A DNA stretch of 64,000 nt from Zeugodacus cucurbitae. Lineage: Eukaryota > Arthropoda > Insecta > Diptera > Tephritidae. The first letter of the stretch is position 1; the number at the start of each line of letters is the position of its first letter. Shown here in pieces: positions 50,610 to 61,334 of this stretch. The stretch is from positions 57,578,501 through 57,642,500 of the forward strand of contig NC_071669.1 of NCBI RefSeq assembly GCF_028554725.1. Direction: 5' to 3'. Made by a program: the position numbers and the translations under genes. The notes beneath the pieces were generated by a model that had not been told where the DNA came from, made no database searches, and saw nothing but the letters and a program-made list of their open reading frames with translations.

Positions 50610-51450
50610 ATGCATGCCTGACGATTTGAATCTCAGTGTGACCTGCCCAATCCTTAAAAAAGGAGACCCCACAATCTGTGGCAATTGCCATGGGATAAGT
50701 CTCATAAATATCGCCTATAAGGTTCTATCGAGCGTATTGTGTGAAAGACTAAAGCCCACCGTCACCAAACTGATTGGACCGTGTCAGTGTGGCCTTTAGA
50801 CCTGAAAATCCACAACTGACCATGCGCCAAATCTTGGAGAAGACCAGTAAAAAGAGGATCGACACACACCACCTTTTGGTTGATTTTAAAGCTGCTAGCG
50901 ACAGCACGAAAAGGAAAGTCTTCGAAGTCGTAGATAATTTCGTATACCTGGGAAACAGCATCAACAACACCAACAATGTCAGCCTCGAAATCCAACGCAG
51001 AATCACTCTTGCAATAGGTGCTACTGTGGACTGAGTAGGCAATTGAACAGTAAAGTCCTCTCTCGACGAACCAAATTCAAACTCTAAAAGTCGCTTATCA
51101 TTCCCGTCCTGTATTATTGTGCAGATGCGTTGACGAAGTCAACATCCGATGAGACGACACTAGGTGTTTTCGAGAGGACAATTTTGCGCAAGATTTATGG
51201 TTCTCAGAATGTTGGCAACGGCGAATAGCGCAGACGATGGAACGATGAGCTGTACGAGTTATTCGACGACATTGATGTAGTTCAGCGAATAAAAAGACAG
51301 CGGCTACGCTGACTAGGTCTTGTTGTCCGAATGGACGAAAACACTCCAGCTCTTAAAGTGTTCGATGCAGTACCCGCTGGTGGAAGTCGCGGGAGAGGAA
51401 GGCAACTTGCGCCGAATTGTTAAGGAAAGAGAGGAATGGCGCGCTGAAAT
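50610..51450 (+). pseudogene. RTE-like non-LTR retrotransposon, internally deleted copy
   Basis: This is the same element as at 22565-23636, on the other strand. It begins further upstream in the protein (LNLSVTCPILKKGDPT, INIAYKVLSSVLCERL), which are early reverse transcriptase motifs. HHLLVDFKAASDS, which holds a palm aspartate, is then joined directly to FEVVDNFVYLGNSINNTNN, so the whole YADD region is deleted. The thumb and tail follow with several stops (KSLIIPVL, GVFERTILRKIYG, RMDENTPALKVFDAVPAGG). The copy ends soon after RGRGRQLAPNC. It is certainly inactive. Confidence 0.82.
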
Positions 51451-51680
51451 TTTTTTTTAAGAAGTCTTATGGATTTTTTAATAGTTTTTGAAGAAACTAG
51501 AGTTCATGGTTAAGAGGGCATTGCTTGAAATACTTGAACCAAAGTGAAAACTCGGCACTTTTTCTTGGACAATAGAAGTGTGAGTCATATGAATATCAAT
51601 AACATTTTGAGTGTCTCAAAGCATAGATTTGCCTATATCGGTTATTATTTCTTATACTCAAAATTTATATAATTTATAAA

Positions 51681-51860
51681 TCACACCGGATTAGTCAAAA
51701 ATGTCTTTGACTAATAAGACACAAAAACGTATTTTGCTCTAACCCACACCAAGCGAACATGCGTTTTGGTCTCATCTTCTTCGGTGTGGGCTGCCACATA
51801 TGAAGCTATGGGATGATGTCGTATCAGACAAGAAAAGACATCTTGACTAATCCGGTGTGA
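51681..51860. mobile_element. Foldback/MITE-like 180-bp element
   Basis: The outer ends TCACACCGGATTAGTCAA and TTGACTAATCCGGTGTGA are exact complements, extended by a near-match ATGTCTTT/AAAAGACAT. Inside lies a second inverted pair, CCCACACC and GGTGTGGG, so the whole could fold as a two-tier hairpin. No clear target duplication was found. Confidence 0.75.
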
Positions 51861-52443
51861 ATTGAGCCTAAGGGTTCAAAAGTGATAAAGATAAAACAAG
51901 TTTCACATTGAAAGATTCTAGTAATAAAAAATTCAGAACTTTATGAGCTAAGAAATGCTGAAATTTCGGGAACCCGAAACCTAAAACACGAAAATTTGGT
52001 TTTAAGAATTTTTTTTTTTAATATAACTAAATGTTCTGGTTAGGTCTCTCAAGACAAGAAACGCAGATTTGTTCAGAGGGGTACTGAGAATATATTAGAA
52101 CCTTTTAGTTCTACCGTGAGTCAATTAATGTTGTAAGGTCTCGTTTTTCAAAAAAACTTTTGGTTGAGTATTTTTGAAACAACAATTTGCTGGTCACAAA
52201 CTAACGGGACTATCACAAACCACAGGATTTTTTTTTCAAATAAAGGGTGTTAATATAGGTTCCATTATTTTTAAAATGTTTCTTAATATCATCAATATTT
52301 TGAGACTTTCGATAACCTCAAAGAAATTTTCATAAAACCTCCCCCAAATTTTCGCCTTCATAATATTATATGAATTCATACATTAAATACTGTATGGTAG
52401 CATATTTGTTTCTGTTGTTTTCTTTACTTCATTTTCTACTTAC

Positions 52444-52671
52444 GTAATTTTCAATCAAATCATTGCGATGTGGCACAAAGTAGTTGTGATCCTCCATGTC
52501 ACGTCGCTTCTTCACACGTACAAAATGCTCCATCGGATTGAGATTGCGACGAGCACAGGCGCTGGCCAAAAACTCCTCCACCGACATGGCGTCACGTAGA
52601 TAAACCGTGGCGTAAGCATTATCAGGCATGGCAACTTTGAAGGTTTTTTCCGGTTCGTCACGTGAATTCAT
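52444..52671 (-). CDS. sif: still life (sif) internal exon A: Ras-binding domain
   Basis: This exon encodes 76 codons, from MNSRDEPEKTF to NDLIENY, in phase 0 at both ends. The upstream acceptor is a long pyrimidine tract ending CAG just before position 52671, and the donor GTAAGT starts at 52443. The sequence has a ubiquitin-like Ras-binding-domain pattern: a beta strand (FKVAMP), a short loop, VYLRDAMSVEEFLASAC, a helix, then HFVRVKKRRD. I recognise it as the RBD of still life, the fly Tiam1 homologue, a Rac guanine-nucleotide exchange factor that acts in the cytoplasm and at synaptic membranes and remodels actin. The ATG that opens the exon coincides with the splice acceptor and is probably an internal Met rather than a start. 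The preceding exons (PH and coiled-coil region) are beyond the window. Family assignment is by recall of the protein, not by a search. Confidence 0.92.
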
Positions 52672-54187
52672 CTGAAAAGAGTGAGTAAAAGAAAAGAAGA
52701 AAAATACAAAATGAATGTCAGTGAAATATGAAAAAAATATTTGATAGTTGTGAAAAATCTTACGAAAATCGTAAGTGGGATGTTAAGTAAGAGAGAAGCT
52801 TATGTGCATATATGCTTCAAAATACATATGCACATAAACGATATGGCAACGCTGGAGCTGCTTTAAAGTTGCATAAATGTGCAATATAGAATTACCAGTT
52901 GTCTAAGTTGATATGAGTGACGGATCAGATGGAGAGGGAAAGGAGAAAATATTTCCCTTTTGAAATGACTTTATTGACCAGCATCTTTAAGTAATATGTA
53001 GTTAAAAATGCTTTAAAGATTTTTTCAATTCTCTTAAGATTTTTTTCTCTATTTTTTCTGTCTAAAATTTATGGACCATCACTCTCCATCTACCTTTTCA
53101 ACTAAGTACAGAGTGTTGCATATGAAAAAAAAAACATTTTGTGGCAAATATTGTTATTTACCGTTATTAAAGGCCATGTTAACTTGTTTAATACCGTTAT
53201 TGATATATGTGAGATGTTACAGTATATAAATAAATATATTTAAAATTAAAAAATTCAAAAAATTTTATTTCAAAATATATATATATATAAAGTCAACAAA
53301 AAGGCATGTCCATAAATTGATTTACTTTGTGCTGATATAAATATTCAGTCGCACTTTGCGTCTGCTGCCGTGGAGGCAATTCGCAATTTTCAAAGTGAAA
53401 ATTCGTCGCGTTCGTGCTCCATTTAGCTGCGGCAGGATTGATGTTGTCAATCCATTTGCACAACTACAAGTAGCAAATGCACGTGCGAGCTACGTTCTCT
53501 CGATGGCGGCTGTCATAAATATTTGCATACTTATGTATATATGTACATATAGATAGACCCCGTAGGAAATTTTCATATAAAATTTAATAAAGTAGTAAGT
53601 TCAAAAACGATTTCTAGTTTACACTGATTTTTAATCTGTGTATGAAAAGAAAATTAGTGGTGAAGGATTAATGCCTTTTATGTAACTTTCAACAAGTGGC
53701 ATCTCTAGAAATTCACATGGCACCCAGAATGCACTGTAGTTAGCTGCGGATAGTTCTTACAAGGGTTTTAGAGATAACCGTAGGGTGGATCTGGGGTTTG
53801 AACATGCTATGTTATCACTTGGACCACACTTCTTTATTAAAGATTTTGACTTTGCTCTAACGGCTGGCTAAAAAAATATTAATTTTTCGAAAATTTTAAA
53901 TTTCGGTTTCTACCAGATTTTTTTGTTATTATATATTTTTTCAATATTATATATATATTTTTTGTATATTTCATGGAGTCTGCCAGGAATAATTTCCTAT
54001 ATTTTTCCTTATTTTATAGAACATGAATATTGTAGTTCTTAAGGAATCGATGCCATGAAACGATCACTAAAGTTCTATATATTTCTTTCCGCAGTTGAGA
54101 ATTATGTCATGTGAATGGTCAGCGTAAGAAATAACTCTACTTCGTTATGAAGCTGATAAAAAAAGCTTCAAAAACCTAGGAAGAGTC
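52672..54187. other. Intron, nothing recognised
   Basis: The start is the acceptor region of exon A. The rest is A/T-rich, with a short TA run near 53280. Confidence 0.4.
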
Positions 54188-54190
54188 TTA

Positions 54191-54578
54191 TAGCGTTTTT
54201 AGATAGTAGCTAATTGTTCAATTAACCGGTCTCCGCTCGATTAAAATGCTTATTAAGATCGATTTACCCTACCAAATAAAATCTTAATTTACATTTAATT
54301 GAATTTTAATCGACTTGAAAATGCAACTCTGCGACAAAGACGTACGATATGCGTTCTTTGTCTGCGATTGGCTAAATTTTTTTATTAAAAAAAGCAACGG
54401 TAGATGTCGCTACTAAAGATATCAATCAGCTGATGAAACTGACCAACTTCTTATGAAAAGCAAAAACAAAAAAGTATAATAGCTGATCGTTAAACGAGTA
54501 GCCGGCAGTGTAAAAGGCAAAAAAAGGTTTCTCAATAAAATTGTAATAGATCAATCAATTGGGCTGTCTAAAACGCTA
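54191..54578 (-). mobile_element. MITE-A copy A5
   Basis: The copy is 388 bp with TTA at 54188-54190 and 54579-54581 and near-perfect outer ends TAGCGTTTTTAGA and TCTAAAACGCTA. All internal landmarks are present in reverse order relative to A2. Confidence 0.87.
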
Positions 54579-54581
54579 TTA

Positions 54582-56389
54582 CTAACTGTTAATTCCTTAA
54601 CAATATGAACCGAAAATATTTTTAGATTGGTTCACAGTCGTCTTGTAGCATGCATATAACACAGAATATTTATAGATTTCCCAAAGTTAACACTATTTCT
54701 CAAATATTTTAGATATTTTTTTCATAAAACTCACTTTATCTTTTTTTATAATTTTTGCAAATATTAAAAAAAAAAAAATATTTTTTGTAACCTCATCCAT
54801 CCACCTAAAATTTAAATCTTCCAATTTCCTACAGAGTATTTGAGTTATATGCTTTTGGCGGTAGACCAGCGCTGTCAACTGAGTAAATAAATCTGATATG
54901 TTTATTCACATGACTATATATAGTATGTTTATGTACAGTACAGTATTCCAAAAAAGTATTCACATAAAAGATAGTTTTTGAATATAACTCTTTTTTAAGC
55001 AAAATGGAATTAATAATTAAAAAACAATTTTGAAAAAGGTTGCCATAATATTAAATAAAATATTTAAAAAGTGTTTTCAAATCAAACAAATATTAAATTT
55101 CATAAAATTTTAATATGAGAAATTTCATATTTGTCCCTAATAATTCACTTTAAAAGCATATTCTTCCAGATTTTTTTTAGGTTAAATATATGGCACTAAC
55201 TTGTTTGACTTGCCAAAAATTAGACTTCATTATCCATTTATATTTTCATTAAAAATCCACACTTTACCAATAACAAAAACGAACACTTCCGCCGCACACT
55301 GTATGCGGTAGCCTGCATACTGCTTTGCGGTCCAAAAAATGCCACAAATATTTTGATTTTATTTTACTGAAAATAAAAAAAAATGTCGGCGTGCAAAAAC
55401 ACTTCACAGCATGTTAAAAGCCTGCAATTCCGTGTAACAGCATACGGCTTGAAATGTGAAATAATGTTTAATTAAATATTTATTGTAGGTGTTAAAGTTA
55501 TACAATATCAAAGTGCCGTACAAGCACTAAACGAGTTGTGGGAAAAAGCGCTCTTAAATGTAGCAAAGTTTTTTCAATGGTGCTCGCTTACCTAGTGTGT
55601 AAGTACAAATTTATTGACATAACGGGTTTTTGCAATAATTTGTTCCAAACGAGCGGTAAATTCGTGTAAGTTGAAATAAAATCTGCATAAACGAGTAGAA
55701 GTGTTCACGATGATGAACATTCATTTCGTTAGTTTGTTCGGTATACACTGGACTATCTAGGTTTCAGAGATATTTTTGGTTATGGTTTCACAACAGTGAT
55801 TGAATTTCGATATATTTATTTTGTTATGGAACTATTTTTTATGTAAAATAAAAAAGGTTTTTCTGTCAGTGGGTTTTTAATAATCATGGCTAATCCATTC
55901 GGTAGGTGGCGCTCTTGTCGATATATGCTTCAATTTGAGTAAATAATTGTTCAAGCTTCTAAATAAGGAGTCTCAAAACTCTGTTCTGAATCTTTAGTGT
56001 TAGACTAAGTAATTATTTGATTCTCGTCTTCGAAGTTCAGAAAAAATTTGAGGTTATAGTACTTTAAGTTGTCTTATATTAGTTCATTTAGTTTCCGGCA
56101 GATGACGCTCCTTGTGATGTTTTCTTAAACTCTTCAAAGTAAAGGCAAACGAGTGAAATAATGATGAATTCAAAATATAAAAGCTGTTACTTTTCTGCAA
56201 TCCACTACTAGAAAGCAGGCCATTTGTAAAGAATCTTTCAAATGTTGTACCTATATGATATGTAGGAGTGGACTAGACAATGCCTTTCTATATCATTCCG
56301 AAAACTTTGAAAATTCTGAAAATGGACTCAATTGTTGTTTTTGACCCTTGAAGTTTTTAGGTTAGGTTATGTTAAGGGGTAGAACTCCG
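54582..56389. other. Intron, nothing recognised
   Basis: Very A/T-rich unique sequence. No gene or repeat end seen. Confidence 0.4.
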
Positions 56390-56590
56390 CAACTACATAG
56401 AATCTCACTTAGACAGAATCGACTGTCCTTTGTGACTTTTGAGTACTCCTGACGAATCTTTAAGACCTTCAAGATACGACAAAGCGCTTGAACGCTATTA
56501 TAAAGTTCTTAAGTCAACTAATGTCCATTCCAGTCATTTCACTGTGTTCGACGAAGGTGTGCCTACCGTGGTACTTTAAATAAAGTCTGG
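56390..56590 (-). pseudogene. Non-LTR RNase H-domain relic, inverted copy
   Basis: The sequence is the reverse complement of a diverged version of 47880-48020. They share the blocks CTCACTTAGACA, CTGTCCTTTGTGAC, ACTCCTGACGAATC and CGACAAAGCG in the same order. No open frame remains. Confidence 0.55.
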
Positions 56591-56859
56591 TGAATGCTGG
56601 ACATTTGGCCATGTTTACATAAAGTAGAAAGATAAAAGAGCCATAATAACACTGTACATCACTCGGCTTGGATCAAACTTGTTCCAAATGTTCTTCTTAA
56701 TTCAATGGTATATAAAATGTTCTGGTCAAGCTTTTATGGCAGATGTTATTAGTGCTTAAAAGGTGGATATTTGAAAAATTTAAAAGTTTATTATTTTTTT
56801 TTAAATTGGCACGGTTGCTAATATCGTTAAGTGACCTTTCTCGTGGTATATTTATTTAT

Positions 56860-57680
56860 TATACTCTCGCACCAAATGTTGCTAAAGAGAGAATTATAGT
56901 TTTGTTCACATAACGGTTGTTTGTAACACCCAAAACTAAACGAGTTAGATATAGGGTTATATATACCAAAGTGATCAGGGTGAAGAGTGGAGTTCAAATC
57001 CGAATGTATGTCTGTCTGTCTGTCCGTCCGTCCGTCTGTGCAAGCTGTAACTTGAGTAAAAATTAAGATATCTTGATGAAACTTGGCACACTTATTTCTT
57101 GGCACCATAGGAAGGTTGCTTTCGAAAATGAGCAAAATCGGACCACTGCCACGCCCACAAAATGGCGAAAACCGAAAACACATAAAGTGCCATAACTAAG
57201 CCATAACTAAAGCTATGGAAATACAATTTGGTATGAAGGATCGCACTATGAAGGGGCATATTTTGATGTAATTTTTTGGGGGAAGTGAGCGTGGCCCCGC
57301 CCCCTACTAAGTTTTTTATACATATCTCGCAAACCAATAGGGCTATATAAACCAAACTTTCCGCAGTCGTTTTGTTTAGCCACTTCCTAATGCAGTCCAA
57401 AAATAAAAGAAATCGGATCATAACCACGCCCACCTCCCATACAAAAGTTAGGTTGAAAATTACTAAAAGTGGGTTAACTCACTAACGAAAAACGTCAGAA
57501 ACACTAAATTTCACATAATAAATATCAGATGAAAGCTGCACTCAGATTTTTTTACAAAATGGAAAATGGGCGTGGCGTCGCCCACTTATGGGTCAAAAAC
57601 CATATCTCAGGAACTACTCGACCGATTTCAATGAAACTTGGTTTGTAATAGTTTCCTAACATCCCAATGATATATTGTGA
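56860..57680 (+). mobile_element. mini-me/Helentron-type element, 3'-truncated copy C3
   Basis: It is closely similar to C2 from TATACTCTCGCA through the (GTCY)n tract to the TTTGTAATAGTTTCC block, then stops abruptly near 57680. The last 0.5 kb of C2, with the second sub-TIR and hairpin, is absent. Confidence 0.75.
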
Positions 57681-57896
57681 TACTTCTATTTGGTGCTGAT
57701 CAATAATTTTATGCTTACAAATTCTCGATGTTCGTTATTTACGGTACTCAATGTAACAAATTTGCTTGTTCGGTTTTCGTTAAAACGAATATTCGTTATT
57801 TCGGAAAACTACTGTATATCAATGGAACAAGAAGGAAAGGTAGATTAAGCCCATATTTTTACTTTTTTTGGTCATTTAAATACTATAATTATTATT

Positions 57897-58046
57897 GGCG
57901 TATCCAGTAAGCTTAATTTCGTAATTCGAAGTTGCAAATTTCGACTAAGGCTGAGGCTAACTTCGAAAAACGGATGGCGTTTCCAGTAAACTAAATTTCA
58001 TAATTCGAATATTTCGACTTTTGAGGCTAACTTCGAAAAACGGAGA
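57897..58046. repeat. Two-unit tandem duplication, 79 and about 71 bp
   Basis: GGCGTATCCAGTAAGCTTAATT at 57897 recurs as GGCGTTTCCAGTAAACTAAATT at 57976. Both units end GAGGCTAACTTCGAAAAACGGA. The second unit has lost about 9 bp. Confidence 0.75.
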
Positions 58047-58474
58047 ACATACTTTTTCACTTAAGACTGAATCTCCAGATATTTGGTGCAATATCCAGAA
58101 ATATCCGATTTTGACGTATAGTGTAAGAAATGTATCATATAGGCATCACGTTTTGAGGAAAAGCATGTTTCGAAATACCGTTTACAAGTTAAGCAAAATG
58201 ATTTTAGTTTTGATGTTATAATACTCTTATTGAAATATCTCTCATCGAGTTGAGGTTTGAGCGCTGAAGTAGCACTAGGTGGGTATGAAAAAGTATTTTA
58301 TTACATAAGTGTAGACTATAGGACTATAGTAAACCCCGAGACTTATTTCGCCTGAATCACGAACAAAATTTCTCAAGTTCTTTCCTTTTGACGTAAAAAA
58401 CTCCACTTCACAATGTCTATACAGTAATCCAGTATATTTTGTTAACTAGCATCGAGAAGTAAAACTTAAGCAAA

Positions 58475-58510
58475 CTTCAAGTGCCTGAATTTATAAAAAG
58501 GCACTTGAAG
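58475..58510. repeat. Perfect 12-bp inverted repeat hairpin
   Basis: CTTCAAGTGCCT (58475-58486) and AGGCACTTGAAG (58499-58510) are exact complements around a 12-nt A/T-rich loop. The stem is too short for a typical microRNA precursor. No coding frame or TE end is attached to it. Confidence 0.75.
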
Positions 58511-59728
58511 TCAAATTCAAGGGTCCTCATTGCAGTGGTTTCGCTACACTTTAAAATTTCGCGTTGAAAAAAATCACAAAAAAATTGTTGTCATGTATTG
58601 CTAATTATTGTCATAATTAATACTCATTGCGGTAATTATGACTGCCAATGTAAAATATACAAAATCAAAAGTGTAAACACTACACATATGTACACTTATA
58701 AATATTGATATTTTTGCACAAATTTGCTCAAACATACATAACATTAAACCATTAATAAATTACAGCTGCAATACTTAGTTTTAATTATGCATTTGGTTTT
58801 TTTTTTTTTTGAATTTTTTCCACACCGAATCCATCATTTCATTTCAAATTTTTTTTTCATAATTTTTTTTTGAAAAACCATAAATATTTTATTATTTTAC
58901 TTTTTTCAATTGTATTCCGCAATTTAACGCAAACAATACAAACTATTTCGTGCATTTAGCTTTTGCGACGGCCACGAAAATTATAAAATATTAATTGAAG
59001 TAATTAAGCTGCATTTGGTGGCAACACTTTTAATGTGTGTTTGTTTGTGTTTTCATACTTGCCATTAGCCAGTTTTTTATCTGCTATATCATTAGAAAAA
59101 AGCGCTACAGATTTCAAATGACTGAGTTATTAAAGTTAATTAAAATATGCGGCATGAAAACCGAGAGTGTGTTTTGACGATTAATTACTTGGAATTATAT
59201 GGTAAAACAGCAAGAATTGTATAAAAAGTCAGCTATTTGTTTAAGCTTTATTAATTATTTATTATTATTAAGTTTTGTAAAAAAAAAAATGTGTTCATAA
59301 AGTGAATTCTAAAAGAAAATGCAGCGAGTTTTTAATAAATTGAGTAATTAAATTGCCTTAATTTAAGCGTTTTAGCTGCGTAGTTTAATTATGATACGCA
59401 ATGATAAATGTAAAATAAATAGATCATATTAAACACAGAAATCATTGGTTTCTTTCTTTAGGGTATATGTATATTCGAGACCCGAGAATGACATTCAGAT
59501 TTATTTTAGTTTATTGATAGTAAGAACAATTGATCTGGAATCTTCTTATTCGGCGTTAGATTTCAATCTGATTTATTAAAATCTTTAAATGAGTCAATTA
59601 CTGTCAACTGAAAATTCATTAAAGTGGTTTAAAGTTTTGACAGTGCTTTTACAATTCATACAGAATAGAAAATTATCAGATCGCTCTGAATTTTGATTGT
59701 TATAACCTTTTCGTACAGTCAATTAGTT
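58511..59728. other. Intron, nothing recognised
   Basis: A/T-rich with T-runs at 58798-58900. No gene. Confidence 0.4.
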
Positions 59729-59965
59729 TAATAGCATTTTTAGACACCCAAATTAATTGTTTAATAAAAATTTTCATTGAAAAACCCTTTTTTGCCTTTT
59801 ACACTGTCGGCTACTCGATAACCGATCAGTTGTTATACATTTTTGGTTTTGCTTTTCATAAGAAGTTGCTAAGTTTCACCAGCTGATTAATATTTTCAGC
59901 AGCGACATCTACCGTAGCTTTTTTTTTATTAAAAAATTCAGCCAATTGCAGACAAATAACTTATA

Positions 59966-61261
59966 ACGGGTGATTTTTTTGAGGTTAGGATTTTCATGCA
60001 TTAGTATTTGACAGATCACGTGGGATTTCAGACATGGTGTCAAAGAGAAAGATGCTCAGTATGCTTTGACATTTCATCATGAATAGACTTACTAACGAGC
60101 AACGCTTGCAAATCATTGAATTTTATTACCAAAATCAGTGTTCGGTTCGAAATGTGTTTCGCGCTTTACGTCCGATTTATGGTCTACATAATCGACCAAG
60201 TGAGCAAACAATTAATGCGATTGTGACCAAGTTTCGCACTCAGTTTACTTTATTGGACATTAAACCAATCACACGAATGCGTACAGTGCGTACAGAAGAG
60301 AATATTGCGTCTGTTTCTGAGAGTGTGGCTGAAGACCGTGAAATGTCGATTCGTCGCCGTTCGCAGCAATTGGGTTTGTGTTATTCGACCACATGGAAGA
60401 TTTTACGCAAAGATCTTGGTGTAAAACCGTATAAAATACAGCTCGTGCAAGAACTGAAGCCGAACGATCTGCCACAACGTCGAATTTTCAGTGAATGGGC
60501 CCTAGAAAAGTTGGCAGAAAATCCGCTTTTTATCGACAAATTTTGTTCAGCGATGAGGCTCATTTCTGGTTGAATGGCTACGTAAATAAGCAAAATTGCC
60601 GCATTTGGGGTGAAGAGCAACCAGAAGCCGTTCAAGAACTGCCCATGCATCCCGAAAAATGCACTGTTTGGTGTGGTTTGTACGCTGGTGGAATCATTGG
60701 ACCGTATTTTTTCAAAGATGCTGTTGGACGCAACGTTACGGTGAATGGCGATCGCTATCGTTCGATGCTAACAAACTTTTTGTTGCCAAAAATGGAAGAA
60801 CTGAACTTGGTTGACATGTGGTTTCAACAAGATGGCGCTACATGCCACACAGCTCGCGATTCTATGGCCATTTTGAGGGAAAACTTCGGAGAACAATTCA
60901 TCTCAAGCAATGGACCCGTAAGTTGGCCACCAAGATCATGCGATTTAACGCCTTTAGACTATTTTTTGTGGGGCTACGTCAAGTCTAAAGTCTACAGAAA
61001 TAAGCCAGCAACTATTCCAGCTTTGGAAGACAACATTTCCGAAGAAATTCGGGCTATTCCGGCCGAAATGCTCGAAAAAGTTGCCCAAAATTGGACTTTC
61101 CGAATGGACCACCTAAGACGCAGCCGCGGTCAACATTTAAATGAAATTATCTTCAAAAAGTAAATGTCATGAACCAATCTAACGTTTCAAATAAAGAACC
61201 GATGAGATTTTGTGCGTTTTTTTTTTTTAAAAAGTTATCAAGCTCTTAAAAAATCACCCTT
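59966..61261 (+). mobile_element. DD41D (rosa-type) transposon, copy 2, inside MITE-A copy A6
   Basis: The element is 1296 bp with TA duplications at 59964-59965 and 61262-61263 and the same imperfect TIRs as copy 1. The coding part differs from copy 1 at only three places I could find: one T missing, a C/T change that alters residue 65, and an A/C change that alters residue 277. The 3' untranslated end is complete here, with AATAAA at 61190-61195. It has inserted into the inner part of a MITE-A copy, whose sequence resumes after 61263. Confidence 0.93.
60079..61163 (+). pseudogene. DD41D transposase with a one-base frameshift
   Basis: The reading frame matches copy 1 up to the codons for AENPLF. 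A run of six T in copy 1 is five T here (about 60527-60531), which shifts the frame just before the first catalytic aspartate; the rest of the protein continues in another frame to a native C-terminus ending IIFKK and a stop at 61161-61163. The two frames together cover the whole transposase. The only visible lesion is this homopolymer slip, so it is either a very young pseudogene or a sequencing error in a T run. Confidence 0.9.
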
Positions 61262-61334
61262 TATCATTTTCAAGTCGATTTCGCATTTCATTTTCAAGTA
61301 GATTAAAATTCAATTCAAAATATATAATTATTCA

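Larger units (their letters stand above)
33329..52443 (-). other. sif intron between exons A and B (19.1 kb)
   Basis: Phase-0 ends on both sides show that exons A and B can be spliced directly. The intron contains the better-preserved DD41D transposon, the 133-bp tandem array, a mini-me copy, a MITE-A fragment, a TIR-bounded mariner, an RTE-like fragment and a foldback element. An alternative exon cannot be excluded, but none was recognised. Confidence 0.8.
59732..61330 (+). mobile_element. MITE-A copy A6, interrupted by the DD41D element
   Basis: The left end TAGCATTTTTAGACA follows TAA. Landmarks continue to 59965, where the DD41D transposon is inserted, and resume after 61263 with TTTCAAGTAGATTAAAATTC. 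The copy then breaks off near 61330 at the start of A7, so it lacks its right end. Confidence 0.75.
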
